Notes: generated from the letters alone by a model not told the origin. Counted from the first letter of the stretch, positions 26,031-39,384 are shown. The stretch is DNA of 64,000 nucleotides from Talpa occidentalis (GCF_014898055.3 NW_023601543.1:65671782-65735781); one strand, 5' to 3'. Program-made: numbers and translations.

Positions 26031-26194
26031 CATGCCATCCTTTCTGTTCTTACATGGAAATTAAGCAGTATGTCATTAAAATTAGTCAAAACCATACCTC
26101 CATTCCCATAGATTCACAAAACACCCAGAGTTTTATTTTCTCTCACTTCATAGACTCTATTAAAAATTTATAAATCTCTTAAAATTTGCAGGCA

Positions 26195-26415
26195 AACCAC
26201 AGTTCTGAGGCATACAGCAGGGGGAGAATATGGAGAGGGGTCAAAATAGGGGCAGGAAGAGCACAATGGACTATGGTGATATTTCATGGGTGATGTGGTG
26301 GTGGGAGATTCATGGGGCTACACTTGAGGGGAGAAATCAAATACTGTCCAAAAATGAACAACGATGTAAGAAAATTAAAAGTTTAATAAGAAAAAGAACT
26401 TGCAAATGTCTTAGG
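26195..26415 (+). mobile_element. L1 3' UTR fragment, same subfamily as 19920-20335
   Basis: Shares the purine-rich 3' UTR blocks (near 26225-26340) with 20170-20320, including the GAGCACA(A/G)(T/G)G(G/A)AC stretch and the AACAA(C/T)G(A/-)TGTAA end. Confidence 0.7.
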
Positions 26416-26419
26416 AATT

Positions 26420-26740
26420 GCTTAGAAGTTCCACAATTTTTATTACTAGGATTTTTAATAATACTAAGATTATTTTACATATGATGACATGCTGGAAGGC
26501 TCATAATATGAAGGTAAGTGAAACTATCAGGATATAAAGCTACTTACACAGTATGATTTCAATTGTATTCAAGGAAATACATACATATCTAAATATTATA
26601 GCAGAAAAAAATTTGAAGAAAATAGGTCAAAACATTAAATCCATCTCTGGGTAGTATTATTACACCTGCATTTTAATTTCTTATTCATCACTGTCTTTAT
26701 TTCCAGGTTTCTACAGTGAACACATATCACTTATATAATC
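26420..26740 (+). mobile_element. Old L1M 3' fragment
   Basis: L1M-like 3' region with the 'ggatataaagctacttacacagtatgatttcaat' type block near 26530-26565. Strongly decayed. Confidence 0.6.
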
Positions 26741-27839
26741 AGTAAAGAAAAATACAGCAAATGTCATTGCTGTCAAAATATATTCTCTTGATGTAAGCTC
26801 GGATTCAGATACTGTGGGACGCAACACATCTATCCACTTACAATCATGCTTCATTACTAAACAGGAAAAATCATCAGTAGTAGAGTCAGATAGCCTGGAG
26901 GTCAAAATATCTATTTTTAAATGTAATGTTTAATTCGTTAAGGTATTGTCAGTCTGGAAAAGAATAAAATCAAAGGACAGATAAGATGGATGGGCTACAG
27001 AGCATACATACAGAGCATGTGATAAACATGCAAAAAAACATATGTCAGAAACTGTGCTGGACCTAGGGGACACAGAGGAAGAAAGTATGGGTATGTCTCA
27101 AGGAGCATGTCTATAATCTAGCGGAGAAAGACAAACACAAAAAAATAATACAACCTTATAAATGCCAATTTGGCTTTGAGGACACAAAGAAAGTAACTAG
27201 AAAGAGGACAGCAGTCCTTCTAGGATGTGAAGAATGTGAAAATGTCACAAGAATACATGATTAATACAAGGAATGGTGAATAATCCCAGGGCTGGGGTCT
27301 GGGGTAGGGGGAAGAAGGGTGCTAGCTAGGAAGGAATGTGATATCCAAATAAGCATCTGGAGTTTATTGAGGGTTTCTCAAGCTCTGTCTTTGGAAATGG
27401 TTTCTTAGGAAACACCACAAGGGAGGTTAAGTGGCCAAGCCCGTGGTGCCGAGCTCTGCTTCAAACAGAGCAGTTCTGCTTTTATCTGTTCTCTAAGTTG
27501 GATTTCCTGGCAGGATTTTATCTGACGAAAGAGTTCCATGACCTTCAAAAGTCTGAAAACTGCTCCCATGCCATAAAGCTGTTGAATGCTTTTAAGCCAA
27601 GGGATGGCACAGTCAGGTTTCTGTGTTTGGAGGCTTGAACACTTGATGATGCAAGGAAGAGAGGGCAGAGGCTACAGAGACTATGAGGTGGCTCCTGCAG
27701 GAGTAGTTAGGCACTAAAACAGTGGTAGTAGGAAAGGAATCAAGGGACATTTTTTCAATATTTGGGAATAATCTCTGTAAGATCCAGGTAACGACTAGAT
27801 GTGGGTGGTAAGGAAGAGAGGAAAGTGACTCAGTCTTCC

Positions 27840-27965
27840 AGCCCAGGGAATGGCAAAGGTTCATAATCATCCACAGAGCTTGTTCAAAAATAGATTCTGG
27901 ATGGTGCATCTCCAGAGATTCTGATTCAACAGGATTGGGGATGTTGATGTTAATACAATTCACAA
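27840..27965 (-). mobile_element. MER20/MER5-type hAT fragment
   Basis: Contains CATCTCCAGAGATTCTGATT (27908-27927), typical of this group. It contributes part of the longest ORF of the window (27613-28173, minus), which is therefore not a gene. Confidence 0.5.
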
Positions 27966-29199
27966 GGACAGGAAACATAAGGCAAAAAAAAGTTGAAAGG
28001 TAAACAATAATTGAAATCCAGGTATACTGAGGTCCAAGTGCATAGGCATCAATAGAGAACTGTCCAGAGGGGGCATTTGGAAGATGGAACTCAACTTTAT
28101 CAGAGAAGCCTACACTAGAGACATTTAATTGGGTGTGACTGCAGTGGCTGAACCCACGCAAGTGAGAACGCACAGGGAGGAAAACTGAGGGCCAGGGCTA
28201 GGACCATGAAGAACAATTTTTAAAAGAAGGCACAAAGGTATAAATGAAGTGATGAAGGAGAGACTGAGGATAATGAACAGAGTGGGTGAAGCAGTTGAGT
28301 CTGATGAACTATGAGTCAAGCATATCACTAAGGGCCTATGTATCCCACCATTAAGATTTCAATTACTCGGCAAGTTTACAAACACATCTCACTGCGCAAA
28401 TTATCACCCAAACCCAGAATCTCTGTAAATGCACCATATCAATACATTCAGCCCAACTTGGGGCTACAGCATGTCTTCCTTGGTTTAACACCCTAGGTTT
28501 CTAATAATATAAATTAGTCTTGTAATTATTTTGCTGTATATTCCAGTTACTTCCAGGTCATACTTGGTACTTATTCCCATGGAGCATGATAAAATCTGAC
28601 CATAGTTATAGGCCGTGTGGTAACAAGGATTGCTTGGGCTAGGTGTTGCAAATGGATAACCTTTTGCATGGAAAAAAAATAGCCTGAACATCAGCCATTT
28701 TAGGAGATCTACTAAAGTTGTCATTGACGAAGACCAAAGGAAAGAGTTAGTTTAAGATGGATTCAGAGAGGAAACCCTACAATGAAGAAGGCAGTGCAGG
28801 AGAATTGTGAACAGTCATACAGTTCTGGCATGAGTGTAGCTTAAATCCTTTTCACTGGAGTTAAAATGAAGCAGCACAGGAAAATGAGCAGAAATGTCTT
28901 CATATATATATATATATAATGCACGATCAGATAGCTCTTGCAATTCAGAGCACCGAATAAACCCCTTTAGTGTTAAATAGTGAGAAAAGGCAATATTCTA
29001 CCCATACGTCTGCCATCCAACCCCAATTAACTGAGTACTCTATGTGGATTACAAATTACTCTTAGGGAACCTTGTTTCCACAGTCATACAGACATGACCT
29101 AGCTCTGAAGACACTAGATCCTTTGCAGAAAATTACCTTTGTACTCAGATGAGTAGTTTGCAACTCCCAGAAATCTATTTTTAAACTAAACCTGAAGTT

Positions 29200-29463
29200 G
29201 GGCCTCCCTGGTGGCACAAGGGTTAAAGTCTCAGCACTATCAAGCTATCATCAGCCACTGAGGCATGAAGTTCCATCCCTGGCCAGGGAGCTGACCCACA
29301 TGGCACAGCAGACCTCTCCTGTCTCACCCGCTGCTCCCCTCAGCACTGTATTTCAGAAAAACAGCCTGTTCTGCTCTCCATTCCCTCTGCTGAATCCTCT
29401 CACCCCCTACACCTCTGGCCTACACCCCGGTTCTTGTATGCATAAATAAAAATCTTTAAAAAA
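29200..29463 (+). mobile_element. Lineage tRNA-derived SINE, copy 8
   Basis: Second-subfamily head ('acaagggttaaagtctcagcactatcaagctatc'-like), tail TTGTATGCATAAATAAA. Long target duplication TAAACTAAACCTGAAGTTG. Confidence 0.95.
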
Positions 29464-29689
29464 ATTAAACTAAACCTGAAGTTGACTCTAATCTGCCCAG
29501 AACTATCTTCTAGAAGGAGAATTATACACAAATACAGCCAGCTTGCTGCCCCTCACACTAGGTTAGGATATTATCAGTCTGGTTGGTTAATGTCATGTCT
29601 GCCAAATGTAGCAAGGAGTTGTGGAAGGTAAGATGAAGAATATTTATGCTCCTCAAAGATGACCTTATAGCATAGTCTATACTAGAAAT

Positions 29690-29840
29690 TGACAAACTTT
29701 TTCTATTAGACACCAGCAAGAAAATATTTTTGGCTTTTTAATCCAAGAGGCAAAATCGAGGCTATTGTATAGATAACAAGAAAGAAAACCAATGTCCACA
29801 AATACCTTTTTGACAAAATTCAAAATATATCAATAATGAC
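29690..29840. mobile_element. Decayed hAT-type element, related to 15536-15772
   Basis: 'attgacaaactttttct' end and the 'gaaaatatttttggctttttaatccaagaggcaa' type segment. Partial. Confidence 0.45.
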
Positions 29841-30444
29841 TTAATACAGTTGTTTCTGTTTTGGTTTGGTTTGGTTTTGCTAATAAGATCTACTAATAAG
29901 AAGAATGGGATTTTAAGGCAGATATTTCACCTAAGGGAGGTCTAATATTAGTATTCCTGTATTCAAAATTTATTAAGAGTAGATCTGACCCCAAACCAGA
30001 TCTAATAAATTTGAATATAAATTTTAAGATGAAGCCCCAGTGTTTTTCGTGCACCTTAAAGTTTGGGACCATACTGGTCTAGAGTTTTTTACCACTCTCT
30101 GGGCCACATTTCTACCCCTTTAAAAAAGATAAGATGTGGATCTAAGAAATGGTTCACAAACCATCTGAAAACCATTCAAGAATGCCCATTTCAGGGTCTG
30201 TGGTCCTGAAATAAAGATACCCCCCTCCCAAAGGGCTCTGTTGCCAGGCCCAGCTCAGGATAAAAACGTTCTGTAATTATACTGAGGTGGCGTTTAACCT
30301 GTGAATACACTAAGAAACATTAAGCTGGACACTACAAATGGGTATACAGTGTGGTTTCTGTATTTTGTCTCAATAAAACTATTTTTTTACCAATTCAAAA
30401 TTTTTTTGGGGGGTGAGGTATCATATTTTTAAAACTTCCCATGA

Positions 30445-30690
30445 GTTTCCAAAGGGCAGCTCAAGTAGAGAATTGCAAGGACTTCATGGTTGGGAGTTAG
30501 GAAGCTCTGGGTTCAAACCACAGCTTTGCCACTTAAGGGATTACAGAAATTAAGCCATTTAACCTCTCTGAACTTTGGTTTCTCCTTATATAAAGTGGAT
30601 AAAATTGTAATATCTCACAGGATTTCTGGGACGATCAAAAAGAACTGCTAATGCAAAAGGTCTAGCATAGTCTCTGCCACATACATTTTT
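30445..30690 (+). repeat. MIR, nearly full length
   Basis: 'gggttcaaaccacagctttgccactta', 'aagccatttaacctctctgaactttggtttc' and AATATCTCACAGGATTTCTG in order. Confidence 0.85.
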
Positions 30691-30959
30691 CCATGTGAAG
30701 TGATGGAATTCCTCGAACATCAAATGCAAAGTCCAAAAAAATCATAATGTATTTCACATAACCCAAGTCCAAATCAATCATACTTGTTCTATTATACATG
30801 CTATATTTTATACTGGATTGTATATTCCTGTTCATTATTACATTTGCCTTAACTCCTTTCCATTATGGCTCATGGTAATAATTACACCAAGCACAAAGCC
30901 TGTATGCAAGTACTAGGTCTTAGTTAACACATAATTACTCATTCAAACTGCACATAAAT

Positions 30960-31080
30960 GCTTTAACTTGTTACTTTTGTCATTCCCATGTTACAGATAG
31001 GGAAAACAAGGAAGAGGGAAATGAAATAATTAGGCCAATACCACAGAGCTTGTAAGTGGTAGATTCAAACGAAGGCAATC
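30960..31080 (+). repeat. MIR/L2-type fragment
   Basis: 'cattcccatgttacagatagggaaaacaaggaagagg' with the following 'cacagagcttgtaagtgg'. Confidence 0.65.
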
Positions 31081-31186
31081 TTCCTCTAGTTACTGTATTC
31101 TTGATCATTATACTATACTGTTAAATTATATCTATAACACATATTATATACACTTATATATCATTACTCTCAGATGCATTACTTAC

Positions 31187-31187
31187 A

Positions 31188-31220
<33 letters not shown>
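31187..31220. repeat. (AC)n microsatellite
   Basis: Nearly pure AC tract of 34 bp. Confidence 0.95.
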
Positions 31221-31222
<2 letters not shown>

Positions 31223-31479
31223 TGTCCTGTTCCAACTTATATCAGTGCCTACCACTCCTGTTTTTGAAGGGACTGTAAAATCTTGTATGTACTGAAGGAC
31301 TGTAGAAATGTAGGCGTATGGGCACATCTGAAAAATGATAATTGGACTGCAATAAATGCAGATCCTTTTATTGCTGAGAAAGTTGGTCTCGATGGCAATG
31401 CTACTCAAAATGTGTCAACTCACGGACCAGTACTAGTCTCCAAATTGTTAGCTGCTAATCTGATACAAGATGTGTGTAA

Positions 31480-32618
31480 CAAAAATCAACTCAAAATGGA
31501 TTAAAGAACTAGACATAAGACCTGAAACCATAAAATACATAGAAGAAAATATAGGTGAAACACTACGTGATATGCACATCAAAGACATCTTTACAGACAC
31601 ATCACCCAAAGCAGTGATAGTGAAGGCAAAGATAAACAGCTGGGACTACATCAAATTAAAGAGCTTCTGCACAGCAAAAGAGACAATAACAAAAGCAAAG
31701 AGAAACCCCACCGACTGGGAGAACATTTTTGCACACAACACTAATCATAAAGGACTGATCACAAAAATCTGCAAAGAGCTGATGAGACTCAACAACAACA
31801 AAGAAAATAATCCAGTCAAAAAATGGGCAGAAGAGCTAAAAAGAAACTTCTCTGAAGAGGAAATGCAAATGGCCAACAGGCATATGAAAAAATGTTCAAC
31901 ATCACTTGCAATCAGGGAAATGCAAATCAAAACTACCACGAGATACCATCTTACACCAGTGAGAATGGCACATATTAAAAAAAACTAGCAACAACAAATG
32001 TTGGCGAGGATGTGGAGAAAAAGGAACTCTCCTGCACTGCTGGTGGGAGTGCAAACTGATCCAACCACTATGGAGAGCTGTGTGGAGATTTCTTGACCTA
32101 CTAAACATAGAGCTTCCATATGATCCAGCAATTCCACTCCTAGGTATTTACCCAAAGGACACAGAAACATCAATTCCAAAGAGCACCTGCACCCCTATGT
32201 TTATAGCAGCACTGTTTACAATAGCTAAGCTTTGGAAACAGCCCAAATGCCCAAAAATAGATGACTTGATCAAGAAGATGTGGTGCCTATACACCATGGA
32301 ATATTACTCAGCATTCAAAAAAGATAAACACATGCAATTTGCAGCAACATGGATGGCGCTGGAAGGGATCATGCTCAGCGAAATAAGCCAGAAAGAAAAA
32401 GAAAAATACCAGATGGTCTCACTCATAGCAGGAATTTAGAAAACCTAAATAAGGGACCAGGAAAATGAATAACTATAAGAAAGTGAAAATCAAAATCAAC
32501 AAAAAATTATGAACCAGAGACACTATGGGGGGTGGAGGGCAGGGAGTGGAGGGATTGGGGTCAAAATAAGGGGTTGCAATTGTATGGGGAATATAAAAAT
32601 AAAATTTATTTAAAAAAA
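31480..32618 (+). mobile_element. Young 5'-truncated L1, copy 1
   Basis: Last 1.1 kb of an L1: ORF2 C-terminal region, G-rich 3' UTR (near 32523-32575) and poly-A. Target duplication AAGATGTGTGTAA at 31467-31479 and 32619-32631. ORF2 reads from 31480 to the stop at 31986-31988, then continues in the next frame through CWRGCGEKG and WWECK to the natural end at 32439 (LIAGI). The only break is an A8 run (31977-31984) where seven As keep the frame. Confidence 0.95.
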
Positions 32619-33183
32619 AAGATGTGTGTAAAACTTGAGCATGTTTAAAACCTTTTTATAAGAATTTGACATCAATGTGACATGCATTCATTTCAATGCA
32701 TAGTGTATTTGACAGAAGTATTAGTTTGAAGTAGCAGCAGCTTTGTAGATATCGATACAGTTTGGGTGAGCCTGTGAACTAGTGAGAAAGGCAAAAATTG
32801 AGACAGCAGGAAAAAATATCCCAGGGAAATGACTACAGAAGTTACTTAATATGACCAAAGTAACATCACATAGGCAAGGACTCATTCGAATGGTTTAACT
32901 ATAGGGTCAAGGAGACACAATCCAATCTCTGTGTACCTTGGTTACATGGAAAGCACATGCATAATCTCTGCATTTTAGTAAATCCCCAAAACGTGTGAGT
33001 CATTACTATTATTATTTGTGGGAGCACGGAACCTACATTTAATTTTTGCTGACCCAGGTTCAAGTTGTCCCAATCAACTAAATATTACCACTGGGTTTTA
33101 TCTCATTATTCAGGAACCTACCTTGGAGATCTGAGAAGTACTAATATTTCGTTATATCCTATTGTTCTTAAGAGTAAAACCAA

Positions 33184-33963
33184 CTTCTCTGAAGAGAAAA
33201 TGCAAATGGCCAACAGACATATGAAAAAATGTTCAACATCACTTGCAATCAGGGAAATGCAAATCAAAACTACCACGAGATACCATCTTACACCAGTGAG
33301 AATGGCACATATTAAAAAAAACTAGCAACAACAAATGTTGGCGAGGATGTGGAGAAAAAGGAACTCTCCTGCACTGCTGGTGGGAGTGCAAACTGGTCCA
33401 ACCACTATGGAGAGCTGTGTGGATATTTCTGGACCTACTAAACATAGAGCTTCCATATGATCCAGCAATTCCACTCCTAGGTATTTACCCAAAGGACACA
33501 GAAACATTAATTCCAAAGAGCACCTGCACCCCTATGTTTATAGTGGCACTATTTACAATAGCTAAGCTTTGGAAACAGCCCAAATGCCCAAAAATAGATG
33601 ACTGGATCAAGAAGATGTGGTACATATACACCATGGAATATTACTCAGCATTCAAAAAAGATAAACACATGCAATTTGCAGCAACATGGATGGCGCTGGA
33701 AGGGATCATGCTCAGCGAAATAAGCCAAAAAGAAAAAGAAAAATACCGGATGGTCTCACTCATAGCAGGAATCTAGAAAACTTAAATAAGGGACCAGGAA
33801 AATGAATAACTATAAGAAAGTGAAAATCAAAATCAACAAAAAACTATGAACCAGAGACACTTTTTGGGGGGTGGGGGCCGGGAGGGGAGGGATTGGGGTC
33901 AGAATGGGGCATTTGCAATTGTATGGGGGAATATAAAAATAAAATTTATTATTAAAAAAAAAA
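33184..33963 (+). mobile_element. Young 5'-truncated L1, copy 2
   Basis: Same L1 subfamily and strand as the copy 1.2 kb upstream, about 98% alike by eye over the shared ORF2 part. Target duplication AAGAGTAAAACCAA at 33170-33183 and 33964-33977. It has the same A8 frameshift (33314-33321) and ORF2 end at 33776. Its different target duplication and truncation point make it a separate insertion. Confidence 0.95.
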
Positions 33964-34710
33964 AAGAGTAAAACCAAACATGTAACTATTGCTCTCAAGG
34001 ACAATGAGAGTCAAACAGGAATTCACTTGAAAGAAAGTCAATAGCCATTTGGTTTGTGATATATAACTGACTGAGAAATAATTTTCCTCTTTGGAACTCT
34101 AACTCAATAATAGCCAACAAAAGTAGGTGACAGCTGTGAATAGCTTGAAGGTTATATTCTTCCTTCTTGAACATAGCTAATGCAAACAGAACATTCCCGT
34201 ATTGTTTTTCCATGCTACTAGGTGGACTTCCTTATAGTTATTTCCTTCATGATGGCTTCTCCATTAGAGGGTAATGACTGTCACAAAATATATGTGAGTA
34301 CATACTGAGTTTACGCCAAATTTCACAACCTAAAAATCATGTTTGTGAGCATGGTCATCTTTGGACATGTCATTATTTCTTTAAAGTTCGGGGGAAATAC
34401 CTGCACCAACCTTGGCCTCTACTGCTTTGTTGGAAAACTCATCCTTCTATGTATCACTTGATTTAAATGAAATCAATTTCTAAATGTTTAGTCATGTACT
34501 GATTTTAATGTAATTTCATGCCAAGAGGCTGAAAAGTATCTATAAACAGCTCTTAGGAGGATATATTAATGGTTTTATCTGTATTCTGATACTTGGATTA
34601 AATAAATATGTTTAATATGATCTCTGTTGGTCTGTGTTTACCAAGAGGGCAATTGCTGACCTTTCTGGTTTATAACCAGATAACAGTATGTTTCTATTTA
34701 AAGTTTATTT

Positions 34711-34974
34711 TTTTTAAAGATTTATTTATTTATTTATACAAGCACTGGGTACAGTCAGAAGCATGGGAGGGTGAGAGAATTCACCAGAGCCAGAGCGAGG
34801 AATAGAACAGGCAGACTGATAAAATACACTGCTGAGGGGAGCAGAGGGCACGGCAGGAGAGGTCTGCACGCCATGTGGGACCCTCGCCAGTGGCCGGGGA
34901 TTGAACCGCCGCTGCAGAGGCCGCGGGCAGCTTCGCAGCCCAGTGCTCAACCGCTGCACCACCAGGGGAGGCCC
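34711..34974 (-). mobile_element. Lineage tRNA-derived SINE, copy 9
   Basis: Reverse copy with a GC-rich head (34890-34974). A target duplication of about 10 bp around TAAAGT(T/C)TA is likely. Confidence 0.93.
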
Positions 34975-35177
34975 TAAAGTCTACTTTTGATCCTTGGAAC
35001 ATCATTACTTGTTGGTCATTCCAATTATGATTTCTCTTCTCCCCATCTAAACTATTTTCTGGTAAAATCTATCACTTCCATTCTTAGAATATACTATTAA
35101 TATTAAATGGTTTAAAACAATCTAATTGTTTGCTCTTAAGGAGCATTTTACTTGCTTTAAAAATTAGCAGTGTCCAG

Positions 35178-35453
35178 AGGCCTCCCTGGTGGCACAAGGG
35201 GTTAGGCACAGCACATGAAGCTATCCGCAACCTCTGTGGCAAGGGTTCGATCCCTCGCCGGCCAGGGAGCTACCTACATGGCACAGCAGACCTCTCCTGT
35301 CTCACCCGCTGCTCCCCTCAGCAGCATGTTTCAGTCGGTCCACCTGTTCTGCTCTCCACTCTGTCTCTGGTGAATCCTCTCACAGCCCCGCCCTGCACCT
35401 CTGGCCTGTACCCCAGTTCTTGCATGCATGCATAAATAAATCTTTTTAAAAAA
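35178..35453 (+). mobile_element. Lineage tRNA-derived SINE, copy 10
   Basis: Second-subfamily copy ('acaaggggttaggcacagcacatgaagctatccgc'-like), tail TGCATGCATGCATAAATAAA. Only 200 bp from copy 9 and in opposite orientation, so the pair forms an imperfect inverted repeat. Confidence 0.94.
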
Positions 35454-36309
35454 ATGAACTGTGTCCTTAGAGTTGCTTTTTAATTCATTTTCTTAATTCC
35501 TTTCAAGTTGAATCTCTTTTGGAAGTGTTTTCTGACTGCATAACACCAAAATGAAGCGGCCACTGAGGTCTATTTACATGAACCACAAACCCTTAAATGA
35601 ATCAGACGTGCTCTTAATGTAGGAACAGAGTGTTTTCTAGCATTGGGTTAGAAAGATTAAATCAAATTAGCCCAGATAAGTCAACTGTTACAAGGAGCGG
35701 AAACTGCTAAATTAAACTCACAAGAGTTCCAAATGGTACTAAGTATACTTGGAAATGAATAAAAAGGGTCATTAAAGGGTTCAGTGAAGGTAAATATGAC
35801 TTTAATATTTTTATTCAGTGAAGAAGAAAATGAAGTCCATTAATTTATTTTTGTAGCTGATGATTAGAGAAAAGCAAGGGGAAAAAGACTGAAGTTAAGA
35901 GAACATTTAAACAAACAAGTAATAGTCAACCAAGGAAAAATATAAAATGGCAACTTGAAATATGGAGTCTGAACTTCTGAAGTGTTAGTGGAAACAACAA
36001 CTGAAACAAACATGCACCCCAGAATATAGCCCTATGGTCAAAAGCAACAATAAGCACAGCATAAAGTAGCTGCCCATTTATAGTCTACTGTACTGCCTAC
36101 TAAGTAGACAGCATCAATGTATGAGACTTTTGATGATCATAGAACTATGGATAAGAAAACTCAGATTCTTCTTGTGGAGACTATAGGGCCTGCCCAGTAG
36201 AAATCTATAATAGTTTTTATACAGTATAAAAAGCAATCAAACATTGTTTTACCACTTGTCAAGGAAAACTGAAATGGCAACATTTACCAGCCTGCCCGCT
36301 TAACCAAAT

Positions 36310-36500
36310 GCTAGAGCACCATAGGGCGCTGGGGCTGCCTGGGTTTGAAAGCTGACTCAATTATCCATTAATCATGCATAATCTCTATGACCCTAAATTT
36401 ATTCTTATGTAAATGGGATGATAATAATCTATCTCATGGGGTTCCCATGAAGATTAAATGACTTAACCAGTCTAAAGTACTTAGTACCCTTTGAATGTTT
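36310..36500 (+). repeat. MIR
   Basis: 'ctgcctgggtttgaaagctgactc', 'ttcttatgtaaatgggatgataataa' and TCTCATGGGGTTCCCATGAA in order. Confidence 0.85.
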
Positions 36501-37059
36501 GAAGCATTATTTGCCCTTTCTTAAGATGAAAAAAAGAAAACCCTCATTCAACTCAAACTAATTGTGCTAGTAAAAATACAGTCTGGGCAATGATATTATT
36601 GAGGAGAATGGAATTATTAAGGTCCACGAAATTGAAGCTTACTAAAAAAAGATTTCTAGAAAACAGAAGACAGTAAAGTCAAGTTTATTAATATTTGGAC
36701 AACTGGATACTGATATTTGATTTCATCAAATACCAATATTTCATGACTTTTTTTTTTAACCAAAAACCTTGTGTCTAAAAGACCCTTACGCCCCCATCCT
36801 TGATCTAAGAATGGTTGCTCAGAATACTCATGCCTCCTCAAAATGTGCATTTGCTCAATTCCACACCAGATGGAAAGATCCTTTTTGACTGGAGTCATGA
36901 GGGAATCCACCAGGTAAAGGTGTTCACTCTGAGGTTGTGTGTTCCCTGTCCATGAGGCACCTGATTCTCTCCTGGTGGCTCAATTCAAATAACTGGCACC
37001 TTGTCCCTGGCCCCTATGACCTCTCCACCTCCACACTTACAAAGCACCTCACTATGACT

Positions 37060-37275
37060 TGCCCGTCACTGTTGTAAAGTATTTTACATCTACTAACCCT
37101 TTTAATCCTATAATAAATACCTCTATGAGTATAAACTATTATCACATTTTACAGATGAGGAAACTCAGGAACAGAGACCTTAGGTTATTTTCTCATTTCC
37201 ACACAGCTGGTAAAGAGTAGCACTGGGATTTGACTTCAGGTAGTCGGGGACGAGAATCCATGAACTCAACCCCTA
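37060..37275 (+). repeat. MIR/L2-type fragment
   Basis: 'attttacagatgaggaaactcaggaacagag' followed by 'cacagctggtaaagagtag' and 'ggatttgacttcagg'. Confidence 0.7.
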
Positions 37276-39384
37276 TGCCTACTGGCTTGGTAAAGACCCT
37301 AAGAACTCTGTCTCATTTGTGGAACTCAAGGTAGCCATAAGCGATGGAATCAGGGGACCACCTGCTTTATTGCTGCTGCCTTCAGCAGACTCAGAAGTCC
37401 ATGGGCTAGGCATGATGAAAGATGTGGGAGAGGCATGGTAAGGAAGCCAGGGTCAAAGGAAATTATGATACTACCTGCAGAAAGACACAGCCAGGAATGG
37501 AACCAAGTTTGGAGAGAAGTTAAACAATCTTCTGAAATGATCCAAATGTGTGAAATGAATGTATAAGAGCCAAAAGAACACATCCACAAGCAACATATGG
37601 GATGAACAAAAGCACAGTTACAAGTAAATCCTAAATAGAAAGCATTAAAGATGATTAGCTAAGTATTTACATATGTTGGCAAAATAGCCCTAACATATGT
37701 CATTGCACAACAGAGCTGAGGTAAAACAAACTGCTCGTTTCACTTATTAAAACCTGCTATTAAAACCTGCATTTCCTTTTCCTTTCCTTAATATACTAAG
37801 TAATTATTAAAAAAGTAGTTTCAACAAAAATAGTAATGGTGCCTTCAAAGACACAAAGAAGTAGAAATAATTGCTTCATTATTTTATTCCACAAACCCAC
37901 TAGAAGACTCTCAAGCCTGAATAAATTGAAAAACAACACAGCTAATTCCCAAACTGGCTGGCAGAGAATTTCAGAAAACATAAATACATAGAATAAATAT
38001 GAGTGGACAACGAAATAATTTTTTCATCTTTCCCTACAACTGTTTCCCTGTTATTCGGCAGGGAGGGGGTGAGGGGTGGTGTGGGTATGTGTGTGTGTGG
38101 TGTGTATTAGGGGATATGGATGAAGGGATCTATATAAGGATTTTACCAAAGGAGGACTCAATATCCTCATGCACTCAAGTCATAGGTATAAATTATAATA
38201 GCCTTGTTTTTATACTGTTGTCTAAACAACTTATTATAAAGTGAAACAGTTAAACACTCAATTCCTGTTGCAAAATGTGTTTCTTAAACAATGATAACAT
38301 TGCTAATTAAAACAATCTATGAAATACGCATTTTTTAAAAAATCTGACGCATGTTTTTAGTGTATATTCATATTTACAGTATCTAGTCTTACAGTATTTA
38401 AAGTATATTCATATTGAAATTACTTCAAGGTTTCAGACCTTAGCAATCCTATTACTAAGTATATATTTATAATGTATATTTAACCATCAAGAATAGCACT
38501 AAATACTAAACACAATTTAACAATGTTGAACAAAGCATCTGAGTTTTCTAACAAACGAAAGAAATTCAGAGCAAAAAGACTGCCAGTTTATACATAGAGG
38601 TGTGAAAGGTTGTGGCAAAGCTTATAACACTTCTGCTGTGAACTGGATTTCTTTATGTTACTAGGATACATATTTGCTCCTGGAAACATTCAATGTTCAG
38701 TGGGACCTAGTACAATGTTTCAATGTGCAGATTACATAAAGCGCTAAGCACAAAATGCTTATATTTCCCTCCTTAATCCAACCAGTTATAGTAGCCCAAT
38801 AGCCAAAATACCCCCCCTGTATATATGCCTTTTGTTCTCCTTTGAATGTAAAAATCCCACATCAAATAGTGGATGGAGTCATTTACTTCCTGACAAGCAA
38901 CCCCACCCACTCAAATGCACAAAAATAGAAAAATCAAGAAAGCACTATGATAATGAAGCCTCCTAAACATATTATTCTTACCTCAATCTGCTGGTTAGAA
39001 CATTTTTGCAAGCTCGTTTTGCTTTTAGACACACAAACTGTGGAAAGCTGAACTACTTGAACCCTTCTGGAATACTAGGAGCAGGAACTAGAAAAACCAG
39101 CCTTTTGTTCCCACAGTCTATTTACCCATTGAACACACCCAGGAGCACCCAGCATAAAGTTTATGTTTTCATTCTGAGAAGCAGGCAATATCTTTACCTT
39201 GAAAAAGGCCCCTGTTCATCCGCAGGGGAAGGGTAACAGCTGTTTCATCTTCTGAAGATTTTTGACGTGAGAGATTTTTCCAGTCACTGTTTAAAGGTGA
39301 TTTATTCTTCTAATAGCCTCTTCCCAACTCTGTTCTTAAATGATCTGAAAAAATTATCTGCTGATAACTAAAACATATGTTCCA

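Noticed and set aside
27613..28173. Longest ORF of the window, 186 codons on the minus strand
   Set aside because: It runs through a MER20/MER5-type fragment, has no domain, no splice context and ordinary base composition for chance ORFs in AT-rich DNA.
31470..31988. 172-codon ORF that could be taken for a gene
   Set aside because: It is the ORF2 C-terminal part of a 5'-truncated L1 flanked by target duplications.
32080..32439. 119-codon ORF, with a twin at 33417-33776
   Set aside because: Both are the L1 ORF2 C terminus (ELPYDPAIPLLGIYP wording), not host genes.
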